The notes beneath the pieces are model-generated. The model did no database searches. It was not told where the DNA came from and saw only the letters and a program-made list of their open reading frames with translations. Shown here piece after piece: positions 51,729 to 58,708 of a DNA stretch of 64,000 bases. Numbering within the stretch: position 1 is the stretch's first letter; each line of letters opens with the position of its first letter. The translations under genes were made by a program, and so were the position numbers. The stretch is from an uncultured Mycobacteriaceae bacterium (lineage in GTDB: Bacteria; Actinomycetota; Actinomycetes; Mycobacteriales; Mycobacteriaceae), in assembly GCA_902826815.1 (NCBI GenBank), contig CADEGF010000001.1:207673-271672 (forward strand), given 5' to 3'.

Positions 51729-53241
51729 CCGCACGTCGCCGTTGTTCAATCACGATTGTGTCGACATCTCCCGAATGCTGCTTGCTTCTCAGCTGATTCG
51801 CCACCTCAATGGCGTCGTCCTCTGGAGCGTCCGAGCTCCCGTACGGGCGAGCAAACACCATGTAGCCGCCCCCCACCACCAGCACTACGGCCAGTCCGAT
51901 CAGCACGATCCACCGGTCGACGAATCCGAGAGAGGGGTCGCCGGGCACAGCGAGCAGCACCATCGCGGCGATGCCGTACACCAAGGCCAAGACGTTGACG
52001 ACCAGCCCAGCACTACCCAGCGACCACGGGCCGCCTGGACGCCATCCCTTGATCCGCTGGCGCAATGCCGCGAGCACGACCATCTGGAAGCACACGTAGA
52101 TTCCGAGCACGGCGAATGCCGTCACCGCCACCACACTGTCGGGCTTGAAGTACAGCCACACTGTGATAAGCATCGGAGCGATGCAGGACACGATCATCGC
52201 GTTGCGTGGCACAGCACCGCTGCCACCGACCTCCTCGTGCAGCTTGGACAACCAACGGCTCGCGGGGAGCATGCCGTCACGCCCAAAGCTGTACAGCAGA
52301 CGGCTCAGCGCGGCCTGCTGCGACAGGGCCGCCGACAGGAAGATGGTTGCCGCCACGATGAGCAACATTGTCATTCCGAAGTCTCCAGTGCTGCCGCGCA
52401 CGATCTCAGGGATCGGGTCCGCGACGTTTCCGTCGACGATGTCCTGCAGGTTGGGTGCGGCGAGGATGAATCCGGCGTACGCGATGAACGCCGCGACCAG
52501 TCCCACGACAATCGTCAAAATCATTGCCAGCGGTACCCGCCGCTCGGGGTTTTTCACCTCCTCTGCTACGTCTCCGCACGCCTCGAAGCCGTAGAACTGC
52601 CACAAACCGACCAAGGCGGCGAGCAAGAAGGCCCATGTGTATGAACTGTTTGCCCCGATCCCCATCGTGTCGAAGAGGATGCCGAACGAGTTGCGGCGCT
52701 CGAAGAGCAGAAGGTATAGGCCCAGCGCGACGACGCCGATGAGTTCGCAGTAGAAGCCGATACGGGCAACGAGCGCGAGTGTCGTGGTTCCCGTGCTATT
52801 CAGTACGAACGCTATCGCCAGCAGACCCAAGCCGATAGCCAACCCAGATCCTGACGTCAGTTCGACATGGAATAGGTTGGCCAAGAACGGAATTGCGAAC
52901 TGGACGAGCGCGGTCGTCGTGACGGCTAGGGCGGCAATGTAGATCCACGCCGCCATCCACGCGTATCGCCTGCCCCAGAGCCGTCGAGCCCACGGATAGA
53001 TCCCGCCGGTGATCGGGTACTGCGAGACCACCTCTCCGAAGACGAGCGCCACCAGAAGTTGTCCCAACGCGACGATCGGGAACCACCAGATGGACGGCGG
53101 TCCGGCCGTGGCTAGTCCGAGTGCGAAGATCGACAGCACTCCCGCGCCCGGTGAGAGGTAGGTGAAACCGAGCGAGAAGTTGGAAACGAGTCCAATGGAT
53201 CGTTTGAACGTCTCGGGTTGCTGAGCTAGGGACTCTGACAT
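51718..53241 (-). CDS. APC-superfamily amino acid/amine permease
   Basis: A 507-residue transporter with 12-14 helices. Family features are the helix-1 unwound region SNFSLGFTYLSPGAGVLSIF, the GEVVSQYPITGGIYPWARRL block and FGFEACGDVAEEVKNPERRV after helix 6, typical of the amino acid/choline/GABA permease group. The ATG at 53241 has GGAAGGAAG upstream. It is divergent from the luciferase-like monooxygenase gene across 341 bp that contain two copies of the same putative operator. It probably imports the amine or amino acid processed by the neighbouring oxidoreductases. Confidence 0.9.
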   Translation of the reverse strand: MSESLAQQPETFKRSIGLVSNFSLGFTYLSPGAGVLSIFALGLATAGPPSIWWFPIVALGQLLVALVFGEVVSQYPITGGIYPWARRLWGRRYAWMAAWIYIAALAVTTTALVQFAIPFLANLFHVELTSGSGLAIGLGLLAIAFVLNSTGTTTLALVARIGFYCELIGVVALGLYLLLFERRNSFGILFDTMGIGANSSYTWAFLLAALVGLWQFYGFEACGDVAEEVKNPERRVPLAMILTIVVGLVAAFIAYAGFILAAPNLQDIVDGNVADPIPEIVRGSTGDFGMTMLLIVAATIFLSAALSQQAALSRLLYSFGRDGMLPASRWLSKLHEEVGGSGAVPRNAMIVSCIAPMLITVWLYFKPDSVVAVTAFAVLGIYVCFQMVVLAALRQRIKGWRPGGPWSLGSAGLVVNVLALVYGIAAMVLLAVPGDPSLGFVDRWIVLIGLAVVLVVGGGYMVFARPYGSSDAPEDDAIEVANQLRSKQHSGDVDTIVIEQRRRAVTD

Positions 53242-53309
53242 CGCGTGCTTCCTTCCACAGGGTCTGGACGCTGACTCGGCACGTCTCATCGACGAGAACG
53301 CGACTTTGT

Positions 53310-53322
53310 ACATTTGTTGAAA
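53310..53322 (+). promoter_or_regulatory. Operator-like 13-mer ACATTTGTTGAAA (permease side)
   Basis: ACATTTGTTGAAA lies 69 bp upstream of the permease ATG. The same 13 bases occur on the opposite strand at 53453-53465. With its flanks the motif is a partial palindrome (CATTTGTTGAAACG; TTT and AAA arms), as expected of a TetR-type half-site pair. The TetR protein at 51072 is the nearest candidate. Confidence 0.55.
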
Positions 53323-53407
53323 CGTTGGAAGTGGCGTCACCGTAACCCCACGTTCGGGAGCTGTCAATAGACGCCGCGAATGTGTTGGGCGCGCGGATGT
53401 CCGGGGG

Positions 53408-53436
53408 TTGACACGATTTCGGCCCGACGCTAGCGT
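53408..53436 (+). promoter_or_regulatory. SigA-type promoter for the luciferase-like monooxygenase gene
   Basis: TTGACA (53408-53413), a 17-base spacer and TAGCGT (53431-53436). The -35 is consensus and the spacing optimal. The predicted start near 53443 is just upstream of the inverted operator copy at 53453, so bound repressor would block the promoter or early elongation. The remaining 5' leader of about 140 bases has no other feature that I recognise. Confidence 0.6.
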
Positions 53437-53452
53437 GCTCGACATCACAGTT

Positions 53453-53465
53453 TTTCAACAAATGT
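53453..53465 (-). promoter_or_regulatory. Operator-like 13-mer (monooxygenase side, inverted copy)
   Basis: TTTCAACAAATGT, the exact reverse complement of the 13-mer at 53310-53322, 143 bp away. It lies 17 bp downstream of the predicted -10 of the monooxygenase promoter. Two identical sites facing each divergent gene indicate shared control by one regulator. Confidence 0.55.
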
Positions 53466-53582
53466 TCAGGGTATTGGTGCCTAGGGTTCCGGCGACTCGG
53501 GATTTGAGAGTTGCTGCACTCCATAGCCTTTGACGTCCTATCCCCGTCAAGTCAGTCCGGCTACAACAGAAAGGCGGCCGTG

Positions 53583-54662
53583 ATGAAGTTTGGCCTGTTC
53601 AACATCCCCTATTCGCGCGACTACGCACACGGCCGGCGGGCGGCCAAGGAGGTCATCGACTGGGATCTCACCCTCACGAAGTGGGCCGACGAATTCGGTT
53701 GGGATGAGGCTTATTTCGCCGAACATTACACGTTGGGCGGAGAACCCAGCCCGGCCCCGGACACCATGATCGCCGCCGCGTCGCAGATCACCACGAATAT
53801 CAAGCTCGGCGCCGCCGCCCACCTGCTCGCGTACCACAACCCGGTCGCGCTCGCGCACCGCATCATGTGGCTGGACCATATGACGGGCGGCCGTTACATC
53901 GCCGGGTTCGCGCCAGGCGCATTTCCCAGCGATGCACAGCTCTTCAACACCGGCAAGAAGAACCCGCAGATGATGGTCGAGGCGATGGACATCCTCGATG
54001 CGATCTGGACCAGACAGGGTCCCTTCCGAATCGAAGGTGACTTCTGGACGGTCGACATGCCGGCCTACAGCGACGATATTCACGGACCGCATCTGAAACC
54101 GCGGCAGGCGCGAATCCCGGTCATCATGACCGGAATGCAGGCGACGTCACCGACCCTGACCACGGCCGGTCAGCGCGGGTACTTCCCGATGAGCCAGCAG
54201 GTTCACGTGAGCGTGCTTGAACAACACTGGGCCACATACGAAGCCGCCGCCACAGCCTCGGGATACCAGCCCGACCGTGCGGAATGGCGGATCTGCCGCG
54301 ACGTGTTGGTTGCCGACACCGACGACGAGGCGCGCGACGCCTACCTCAACGGCGCGATGGGCGATCTGTGGGGCAACTACAACATTCCAACCTTCATCAA
54401 ACTCGGCATCGGTGATCTCATCTCCGGCGGCACCGTCGCCAGGGAAGCCCTGACCGCCGAATGGATGGTCGACGACTTCCACATCGTCGGCTCGCCCGAA
54501 ACCGTCGCGCAGAAGATCGAGACACTCTACGAACAGGTCGGCGGCTTCGGCACGCTGGTGTCCTTCGGGCACGACTACGCCAGTGACCCAGAGGTGTATC
54601 GCCACAGCTTCGAGCTCATCGGATCGAAAGTGGCGCAACTGGTTTCGCACCTCTCGGCGTGA
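53583..54662 (+). CDS. LLM-class (bacterial-luciferase-like) flavin-dependent monooxygenase
   Basis: A 359-residue TIM-barrel flavoprotein using reduced FMN or F420. Family features are the N-terminal strand MKFGLFNIPYSRDYAHGRRA, DEAYFAEHYTLGGEPSPAPD, IKLGAAAHLLAYHNPVALAH and the GGRYIAGFAPGAFPSDAQLF block, close to the limonene-monooxygenase/luciferase alpha subgroup. The ATG at 53583 follows AGAAAGGCGG; a GTG at 53580 is an alternative. It is followed after 39 bp by an SDR gene that would oxidise an alcohol product, and it shares a regulatory region with the divergent permease. The substrate is unknown. Confidence 0.9.
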   Translation: MKFGLFNIPYSRDYAHGRRAAKEVIDWDLTLTKWADEFGWDEAYFAEHYTLGGEPSPAPDTMIAAASQITTNIKLGAAAHLLAYHNPVALAHRIMWLDHMTGGRYIAGFAPGAFPSDAQLFNTGKKNPQMMVEAMDILDAIWTRQGPFRIEGDFWTVDMPAYSDDIHGPHLKPRQARIPVIMTGMQATSPTLTTAGQRGYFPMSQQVHVSVLEQHWATYEAAATASGYQPDRAEWRICRDVLVADTDDEARDAYLNGAMGDLWGNYNIPTFIKLGIGDLISGGTVAREALTAEWMVDDFHIVGSPETVAQKIETLYEQVGGFGTLVSFGHDYASDPEVYRHSFELIGSKVAQLVSHLSA

Positions 54663-54701
54663 ACGCCCTGTGCAGAGAAGCCCTCACGATTGGAGAATAG
54701 A

Positions 54702-55484
54702 TTGATATCGACTCCTGCCACGGGGCAGATGGTCTCCGGAAAAGTGGCTGTCGTTTCCGGAGGTGCCCGGGGCATGGGTGCCGCGCACGTCCGGCGCCTT
54801 GCCGAGGAAGGTGCGCGTGTCCATTTCGGCGACGTCGAGGATGAGCTCGGCGAGAAGCTCCGCGCAAGACTCAGCGGCGAGGGCCTCGACGTGGTCTTCC
54901 ACCACCTCGACGTCACCAGGTCGGACGGCTGGCAGCGCGTCATGGATGCCGTCGAGGAGTCCGATGGTCGAATGGATGTGTTGGTCAACAACGCAGGAAT
55001 CCTCGACCTGGCGGGACTCGATGACGCGACCGAGGACACTTGGCGTCGAACCATCGACGTCAACCAGACCGGTGTCTTTCTCGGCGCCAAGGCCGCGTTG
55101 TCGCTGCTGCGCCGCAGTCAGTCGCCGTCCATCATCAACGTCTCATCGATCTTTGGCCTGGTGGGTGCGGCGGGCTACATCGCCTACACCGCTTCCAAGG
55201 GCGCGGTGTCGACCATGACGAAGTCGATGGCGTTCACCTACGGGCCAGAAGGCATTCGCTGCAACAGCATTCATCCGGGCTACATCGAGACGCCCATGCT
55301 CGGCGAGGAGCTCAGTGGGCTGCCCGAAGGATCCGCCGAGAAGATCCACGAACAGATTCCGCTACGGCGGTTCGCAAAGGCCCAGGAGGTGTCAGAAGTC
55401 GTGGTGTTCCTGGCCTCGGATCGATCGTCGTACGTCTCCGGCGCCGAGATCGTCGTCGACGGAGGTCTGTTGGCCGGCAGGTAA
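54702..55484 (+). CDS. Short-chain dehydrogenase/reductase
   Basis: A 260-residue classical SDR with all catalytic elements: TGxxxGxG-type SGGARGMGAAHV, NNAG in VLVNNAGILDL, the serine in INVSSIFGLVGAAG and YTASK in AYTASKGAVSTMTK. It ends VSGAEIVVDGGLLAGR. The TTG at 54702 is favoured because GGAG lies 6 bp upstream; a TTG at 54690 is also possible. It lies 39 bp after the luciferase-like monooxygenase and probably acts next in the same pathway, oxidising a hydroxylated intermediate with NAD(P). Last intact gene of the insertion before the right repeat. Confidence 0.9.
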   Translation: MISTPATGQMVSGKVAVVSGGARGMGAAHVRRLAEEGARVHFGDVEDELGEKLRARLSGEGLDVVFHHLDVTRSDGWQRVMDAVEESDGRMDVLVNNAGILDLAGLDDATEDTWRRTIDVNQTGVFLGAKAALSLLRRSQSPSIINVSSIFGLVGAAGYIAYTASKGAVSTMTKSMAFTYGPEGIRCNSIHPGYIETPMLGEELSGLPEGSAEKIHEQIPLRRFAKAQEVSEVVVFLASDRSSYVSGAEIVVDGGLLAGR

Positions 55485-55507
55485 TGACGCTAATAGGGTG
55501 CGCGGAG

Positions 55508-55565
55508 CCGCCGCCGATCGGCTCACACCTGATCGTCTGAATCCCAATGCGGCTCGGCGGCCGAC
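55508..55565. repeat. Right 58-bp direct repeat bounding the 5.9-kb insertion
   Basis: Second copy of 49603-49660, here forming the true 3' end of the PrrB-like kinase gene on the minus strand. On the plus strand it also encodes a detached end of the DUF3054 protein (RRRSAHT then stop), which shows that the two genes once converged here without the insertion. Confidence 0.9.
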
Positions 55566-56860
55566 ACCGTCAGGGTGGCGCGCAACCCGCCGAGCGGACT
55601 CTCGGACAACACGATGCTTCCGCCGTGCAGCGCGGCCTGCTGAGCCACCAACGCAAGGCCCAGCCCCGAACCACCGGGTGCGGCGGTGCTTCCCCGCGTG
55701 AAGCGGCCGAGCACGTTGTCGCGCTCATCGGCGGGCAGCCCGCCGCCGTTGTCGTCGACGGTGATGGTGATCGAATCGTTCAACCGACGACCGGACAGCA
55801 GGATCCTGGTCGCCGGTCCGTGCGCGACGGCATTGCGCACGAGGTTCTCGACGGCCAGCCGTAGACCGCTGGGCCACCCCCAGATGGTGCCGACATTCTC
55901 GTCGGCCTCCACCAAGACCTCCACCGGCCCGCCGGGGCGCATGTTCTCTCGCGCCACCCTGTCGAGCAGGTCGGTGACATCGATGACCTCTCGGTCCTCT
56001 GCCTGTGCGAGCTCCCCTGAGGCGAGCTGACCGAGCGCGGTGATGATCGCCTCGACCCGGCGCTGCGCTCGCGACAGGTCATTGACCACCTCGGCGAGTT
56101 CGTCGGCGGGCAGGTCGTGGATGCGCAACGTATCGAGGTCGGCGCGCATGGCCGTCAGCGGGGTGCGCAGTTCATGTGCGGCGTTCGCGGCGAAATCCTG
56201 CGCGGCCTGCAGCGAGTTCTGGGTGGCCTGCTGCGCGGCGGCCAGCCGGCTGAGCATTCCAGTCATCGCCTCGGAGAGTTGTTCGGCCTCACGCACACCG
56301 CGCACCTCCGGCATCTCCTCTGTGCCCTTACCGAGCTGGCGCGTGTGTTCGGTGAGCCGCCGCAGCGGCCGGATTGCCGGACCGGACAGCAGCCATCCCA
56401 TCCCCGCCGCGATCAACACCGTCACCAGTCCGACCGCGACATAGAACGGTATGCGGGCGCGGCTCAACAGGATGCTGTCGGCGCGGATACCGATCGACAT
56501 CAGCACGCCGCCCTGTTGTTCGACGGGAATGGTGCGCACCCGGTAGTCGACGCCGTTCACCACGACGTCGGCGGTGCCGGGCTGAAGCGGCGGAAGCTGA
56601 AGCCCGCGCTGAAAGACCACCTGACCGGTCGACTTCATCCGGCCGGTCGTCAGCACCCCCTGCCGGGGATCGGACAGCTGCTCGGGGTACATGCTTGCCT
56701 CGACGATGGAGTCCAGCCGCCGATCCATTTGCACCGCATCGTTATTGGCGAGTACGACCGACGTCAGGATCGTGAACACCGCCACCACGGCGGCCGCCGC
56801 GGTCGCCGCGGCGAGGGCGACCCTGGTTCGAAGTGAGGGCGAACGGACGATTCTGCGCAC
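55523..56860 (-). CDS. Sensor histidine kinase (PrrB-like)
   Basis: A 445-residue membrane kinase. Helix 1 spans about 13-38, a periplasmic sensor about 40-138, helix 2 about 139-159, and then a HAMP linker. The phospho-acceptor His229 lies in FAANAAHELRTPLTAMRADL. The ATPase N, G1 and G2 boxes are VENLVRNAVAH, VDDNGGGLPADERDNVLGRF and GGSGLGLALVAQQAALHGGS. Sequence resembles M. tuberculosis PrrB (Rv0902c) in the kinase core, but the sensor differs. It starts 3 bp after the response regulator gene on the minus strand. Because of its operon position after the haemophore gene it may sense haem or envelope state. Confidence 0.92.
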   Translation of the reverse strand: MRRIVRSPSLRTRVALAAATAAAAVVAVFTILTSVVLANNDAVQMDRRLDSIVEASMYPEQLSDPRQGVLTTGRMKSTGQVVFQRGLQLPPLQPGTADVVVNGVDYRVRTIPVEQQGGVLMSIGIRADSILLSRARIPFYVAVGLVTVLIAAGMGWLLSGPAIRPLRRLTEHTRQLGKGTEEMPEVRGVREAEQLSEAMTGMLSRLAAAQQATQNSLQAAQDFAANAAHELRTPLTAMRADLDTLRIHDLPADELAEVVNDLSRAQRRVEAIITALGQLASGELAQAEDREVIDVTDLLDRVARENMRPGGPVEVLVEADENVGTIWGWPSGLRLAVENLVRNAVAHGPATRILLSGRRLNDSITITVDDNGGGLPADERDNVLGRFTRGSTAAPGGSGLGLALVAQQAALHGGSIVLSESPLGGLRATLTVSAAEPHWDSDDQV

Positions 56861-56863
56861 TCG

Positions 56864-57586
56864 CTACGCTTCGTCCCGCAATACGTAACCGATCCCGCGG
56901 ACCGTGTGAATCACTCTCGGCAGCCCGTCGCGCTCGAGCTTGCGTCGGAGGTAGCTGATGAAGACGTCAGCCACGTTGGTGTCGACGTCGAAGTCGTAAC
57001 CCCACACGAGTTCGAGCAGCCGCTGGCGGCTCAGCACCACACCCGCGTTCTCGGCGAGCACCGCGAGTAGATCGAACTCGCGCTTGGTCAGATCGACGCG
57101 CTCACCGTCGACGAACACCAGCCGCCGGGCGGTGTCGATCGTCAACGGGCCGACCGACATGGTGTCAGAGGACTGATTGGTCTGACTGGATCGGCGGAGC
57201 AGCGCGTGCAGCCGCGCGACCAGTTCACCGAGGTCGAACGGCTTCGTCAGATAGTCGTCGGCGCCCGCTTCCAAACCGGCGATCCTGTCGTTGACGGTGT
57301 CGCGGGCGGACAGCACGCAGATGGGGATGTCGTTTCCCAGCGCGCGCAACGCGGTGACCACCGCGACGCCGTCGAGTTCCGGCATCTGGACGTCCAGAAC
57401 CAGGGCGTCGTGCTTTTCGCTGGACAGGAGCCGCAGTGCCTCTTTGCCGGACGCGGCGACCCGCACGTCAAAGCCCGAGTGCCGCAGTCCGCGGGCAACA
57501 GACGTTCTGACGTCCGGATCGTCGTCCACCATGAGCACCATTCGACCGGTGCTCTCCTGCGCGGGCGGCTCTCCCCCGACCCGCAC
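56864..57586 (-). CDS. OmpR-family response regulator (PrrA-like)
   Basis: A 240-residue regulator. The receiver domain has the acidic pocket VDDDPDV, phospho-acceptor Asp65 ([10 protein letters not shown]) and Lys115 ([13 protein letters not shown]). The C-terminal winged helix includes [40 protein letters not shown] and [16 protein letters not shown]. The core resembles PrrA (Rv0903c). The GTG start is only 5 bp after the haemophore gene stop, and the kinase follows by 3 bp, so haemophore, regulator and kinase form one minus-strand operon. M. tuberculosis lacks a two-component system at this position. Confidence 0.93.
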   Translation of the reverse strand: MRVGGEPPAQESTGRMVLMVDDDPDVRTSVARGLRHSGFDVRVAASGKEALRLLSSEKHDALVLDVQMPELDGVAVVTALRALGNDIPICVLSARDTVNDRIAGLEAGADDYLTKPFDLGELVARLHALLRRSSQTNQSSDTMSVGPLTIDTARRLVFVDGERVDLTKREFDLLAVLAENAGVVLSRQRLLELVWGYDFDVDTNVADVFISYLRRKLERDGLPRVIHTVRGIGYVLRDEA

Positions 57587-57591
57587 GCGGG

Positions 57592-57972
57592 CTACGGGGT
57601 ATCAGCGATGCCGTCGCCGTTGGTGTCGCCGCAGCGATTCTTGATGTCCACCAGCGGCTGGCGGATGCCAGTCAGCTCACCCTTGGCGATCGGGTTGTTG
57701 TTCATATACGTGTCCACCTCGGCACGCACCTCGTCACGGGTCTTCCCCTCGAGGCTGGTGAAGAAGTAGTTGACGTCCGGGTGGCTGAACAGATAGTCCG
57801 ACGTCGCCTTGGAGACGCCTGCGGCCGTGAAGGCCAGGTCGGCGGCGGTGCAGTTGGCGGGCTCCTCGGCCATCGCCGACGGAAGGGCGCCGAACAGCAT
57901 CACGCCGGCAAGCGCACCGGTTCCGATCGCGCCAGCTACCGCACGCCGCGCCGTACGGGCAGAGAGCAACAT
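57592..57972 (-). CDS. Secreted haem-binding protein (haemophore, Rv0203-like)
   Basis: A 126-residue exported protein with a Sec signal ending ALPSAMA before EEPANC (cleavage near residue 35). The mature domain has the mycobacterial haemophore pattern: two cysteines (Cys41 and Cys113), a [20 protein letters not shown] helix pair containing the Tyr/His region thought to bind haem, and a conserved [18 protein letters not shown] end. Rv0203 carries haem to MmpL11 (and MmpL3) in M. tuberculosis; here mmpL11 lies 0.7 kb away on the other strand. It is the apparent first gene of an operon with a two-component system. Confidence 0.9.
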   Translation of the reverse strand: MLLSARTARRAVAGAIGTGALAGVMLFGALPSAMAEEPANCTAADLAFTAAGVSKATSDYLFSHPDVNYFFTSLEGKTRDEVRAEVDTYMNNNPIAKGELTGIRQPLVDIKNRCGDTNGDGIADTP

Positions 57973-58083
57973 CTACAGGCTCCTTCATCAAATGAGTTGA
58001 GGCAGTAACCATTGCGGTTACAGACACCCAAAGCTAATCAGAATCGACGCCGACTTTCCTGCCTTGCGGAGAAACGGATAGTA

Positions 58084-58130
58084 GAAAAATCAAAAACCCC
58101 AGCTCAGCGTTGCGGCCCTCGACCTGGGGT
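58084..58130 (-). terminator. Rho-independent terminator after the secreted-protein gene
   Basis: On the minus strand ACCCCAG pairs with CTGGGGT (58124-58130 with 58096-58102) around a 21-base loop and is followed by TTTTTGATTTTT. This is a strong hairpin plus U-tract, 13 bp after the stop of the gene at 58143. It insulates that gene from the haemophore operon. Confidence 0.8.
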
Positions 58131-58142
58131 GGCGCGGGTCAG

Positions 58143-58490
58143 CTACCGCGTAGCCGTGGTTATCGGACCGGGCAGCGGGCCGGTGCCACCGATGATCGCC
58201 GACGCGGGCGACGACTGAGCTGGCAAAGACGAACCGGGCACACCCACGGTCTGGGCGCCTGGCAACGATCCTGGCAAACCGCCGGGCAGCCCCGCGTTCT
58301 GCTGCGCGTTCTGCATCAGACCGAGCACCTGCGGGATCGTGATCGGCAGCTTGCACTCACCTGCGAGATCCGTCAGCGGCCGCTGCAGCGTCTGCATGTC
58401 CTTGGCGACCTGACTGGCCGCGCATGGATCGGGCGCTGCGGCCGCACTCGGTGGCAAACGCCCCCCACGCGATGGCGGCCAAGGTGACAT
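58143..58490 (-). CDS. Small secreted haemophore-related protein, signal region possibly frameshifted
   Basis: From an ATG at 58490 a 115-residue protein is read. Its mature part starts near AAAAPDPCAASQVAKDMQTL and has a second cysteine in LAGECKLPIT, a spacing like that of haemophore-family proteins, with a Gly/Pro/Ser-rich tail. The N terminus in this frame (MSPWPPSRGGRLPP) is not a signal peptide. In the next frame the same DNA reads VTLAAIAWGAFATE, which is. The two frames meet at a run of six C (58461-58466, plus strand), so a one-base error or mutation there probably hides the true signal peptide. A terminator follows. Divergent from mmpL11. Confidence 0.6.
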   Translation of the reverse strand: MSPWPPSRGGRLPPSAAAAPDPCAASQVAKDMQTLQRPLTDLAGECKLPITIPQVLGLMQNAQQNAGLPGGLPGSLPGAQTVGVPGSSLPAQSSPASAIIGGTGPLPGPITTATR

Positions 58491-58708
58491 AATGCCAGTG
58501 CCGCCCGCAGCAGACCAATTCAGCAACCGAACGGGCAGGTGAAAGCCAGGCAATAAGGAGCTGCCAGCAAGAATCCGGGCCATTCACAAGGGGCCGGTTA
58601 GAGCAGCTTAAGGCGTTAGTTAGGCCGCATCGTGCCAGCGCACGCTGTTATATCCTCACGCTACGTAACGCGAGCGGGGAGAAAGCGGGACAGACCATCC
58701 AGCAGTTC

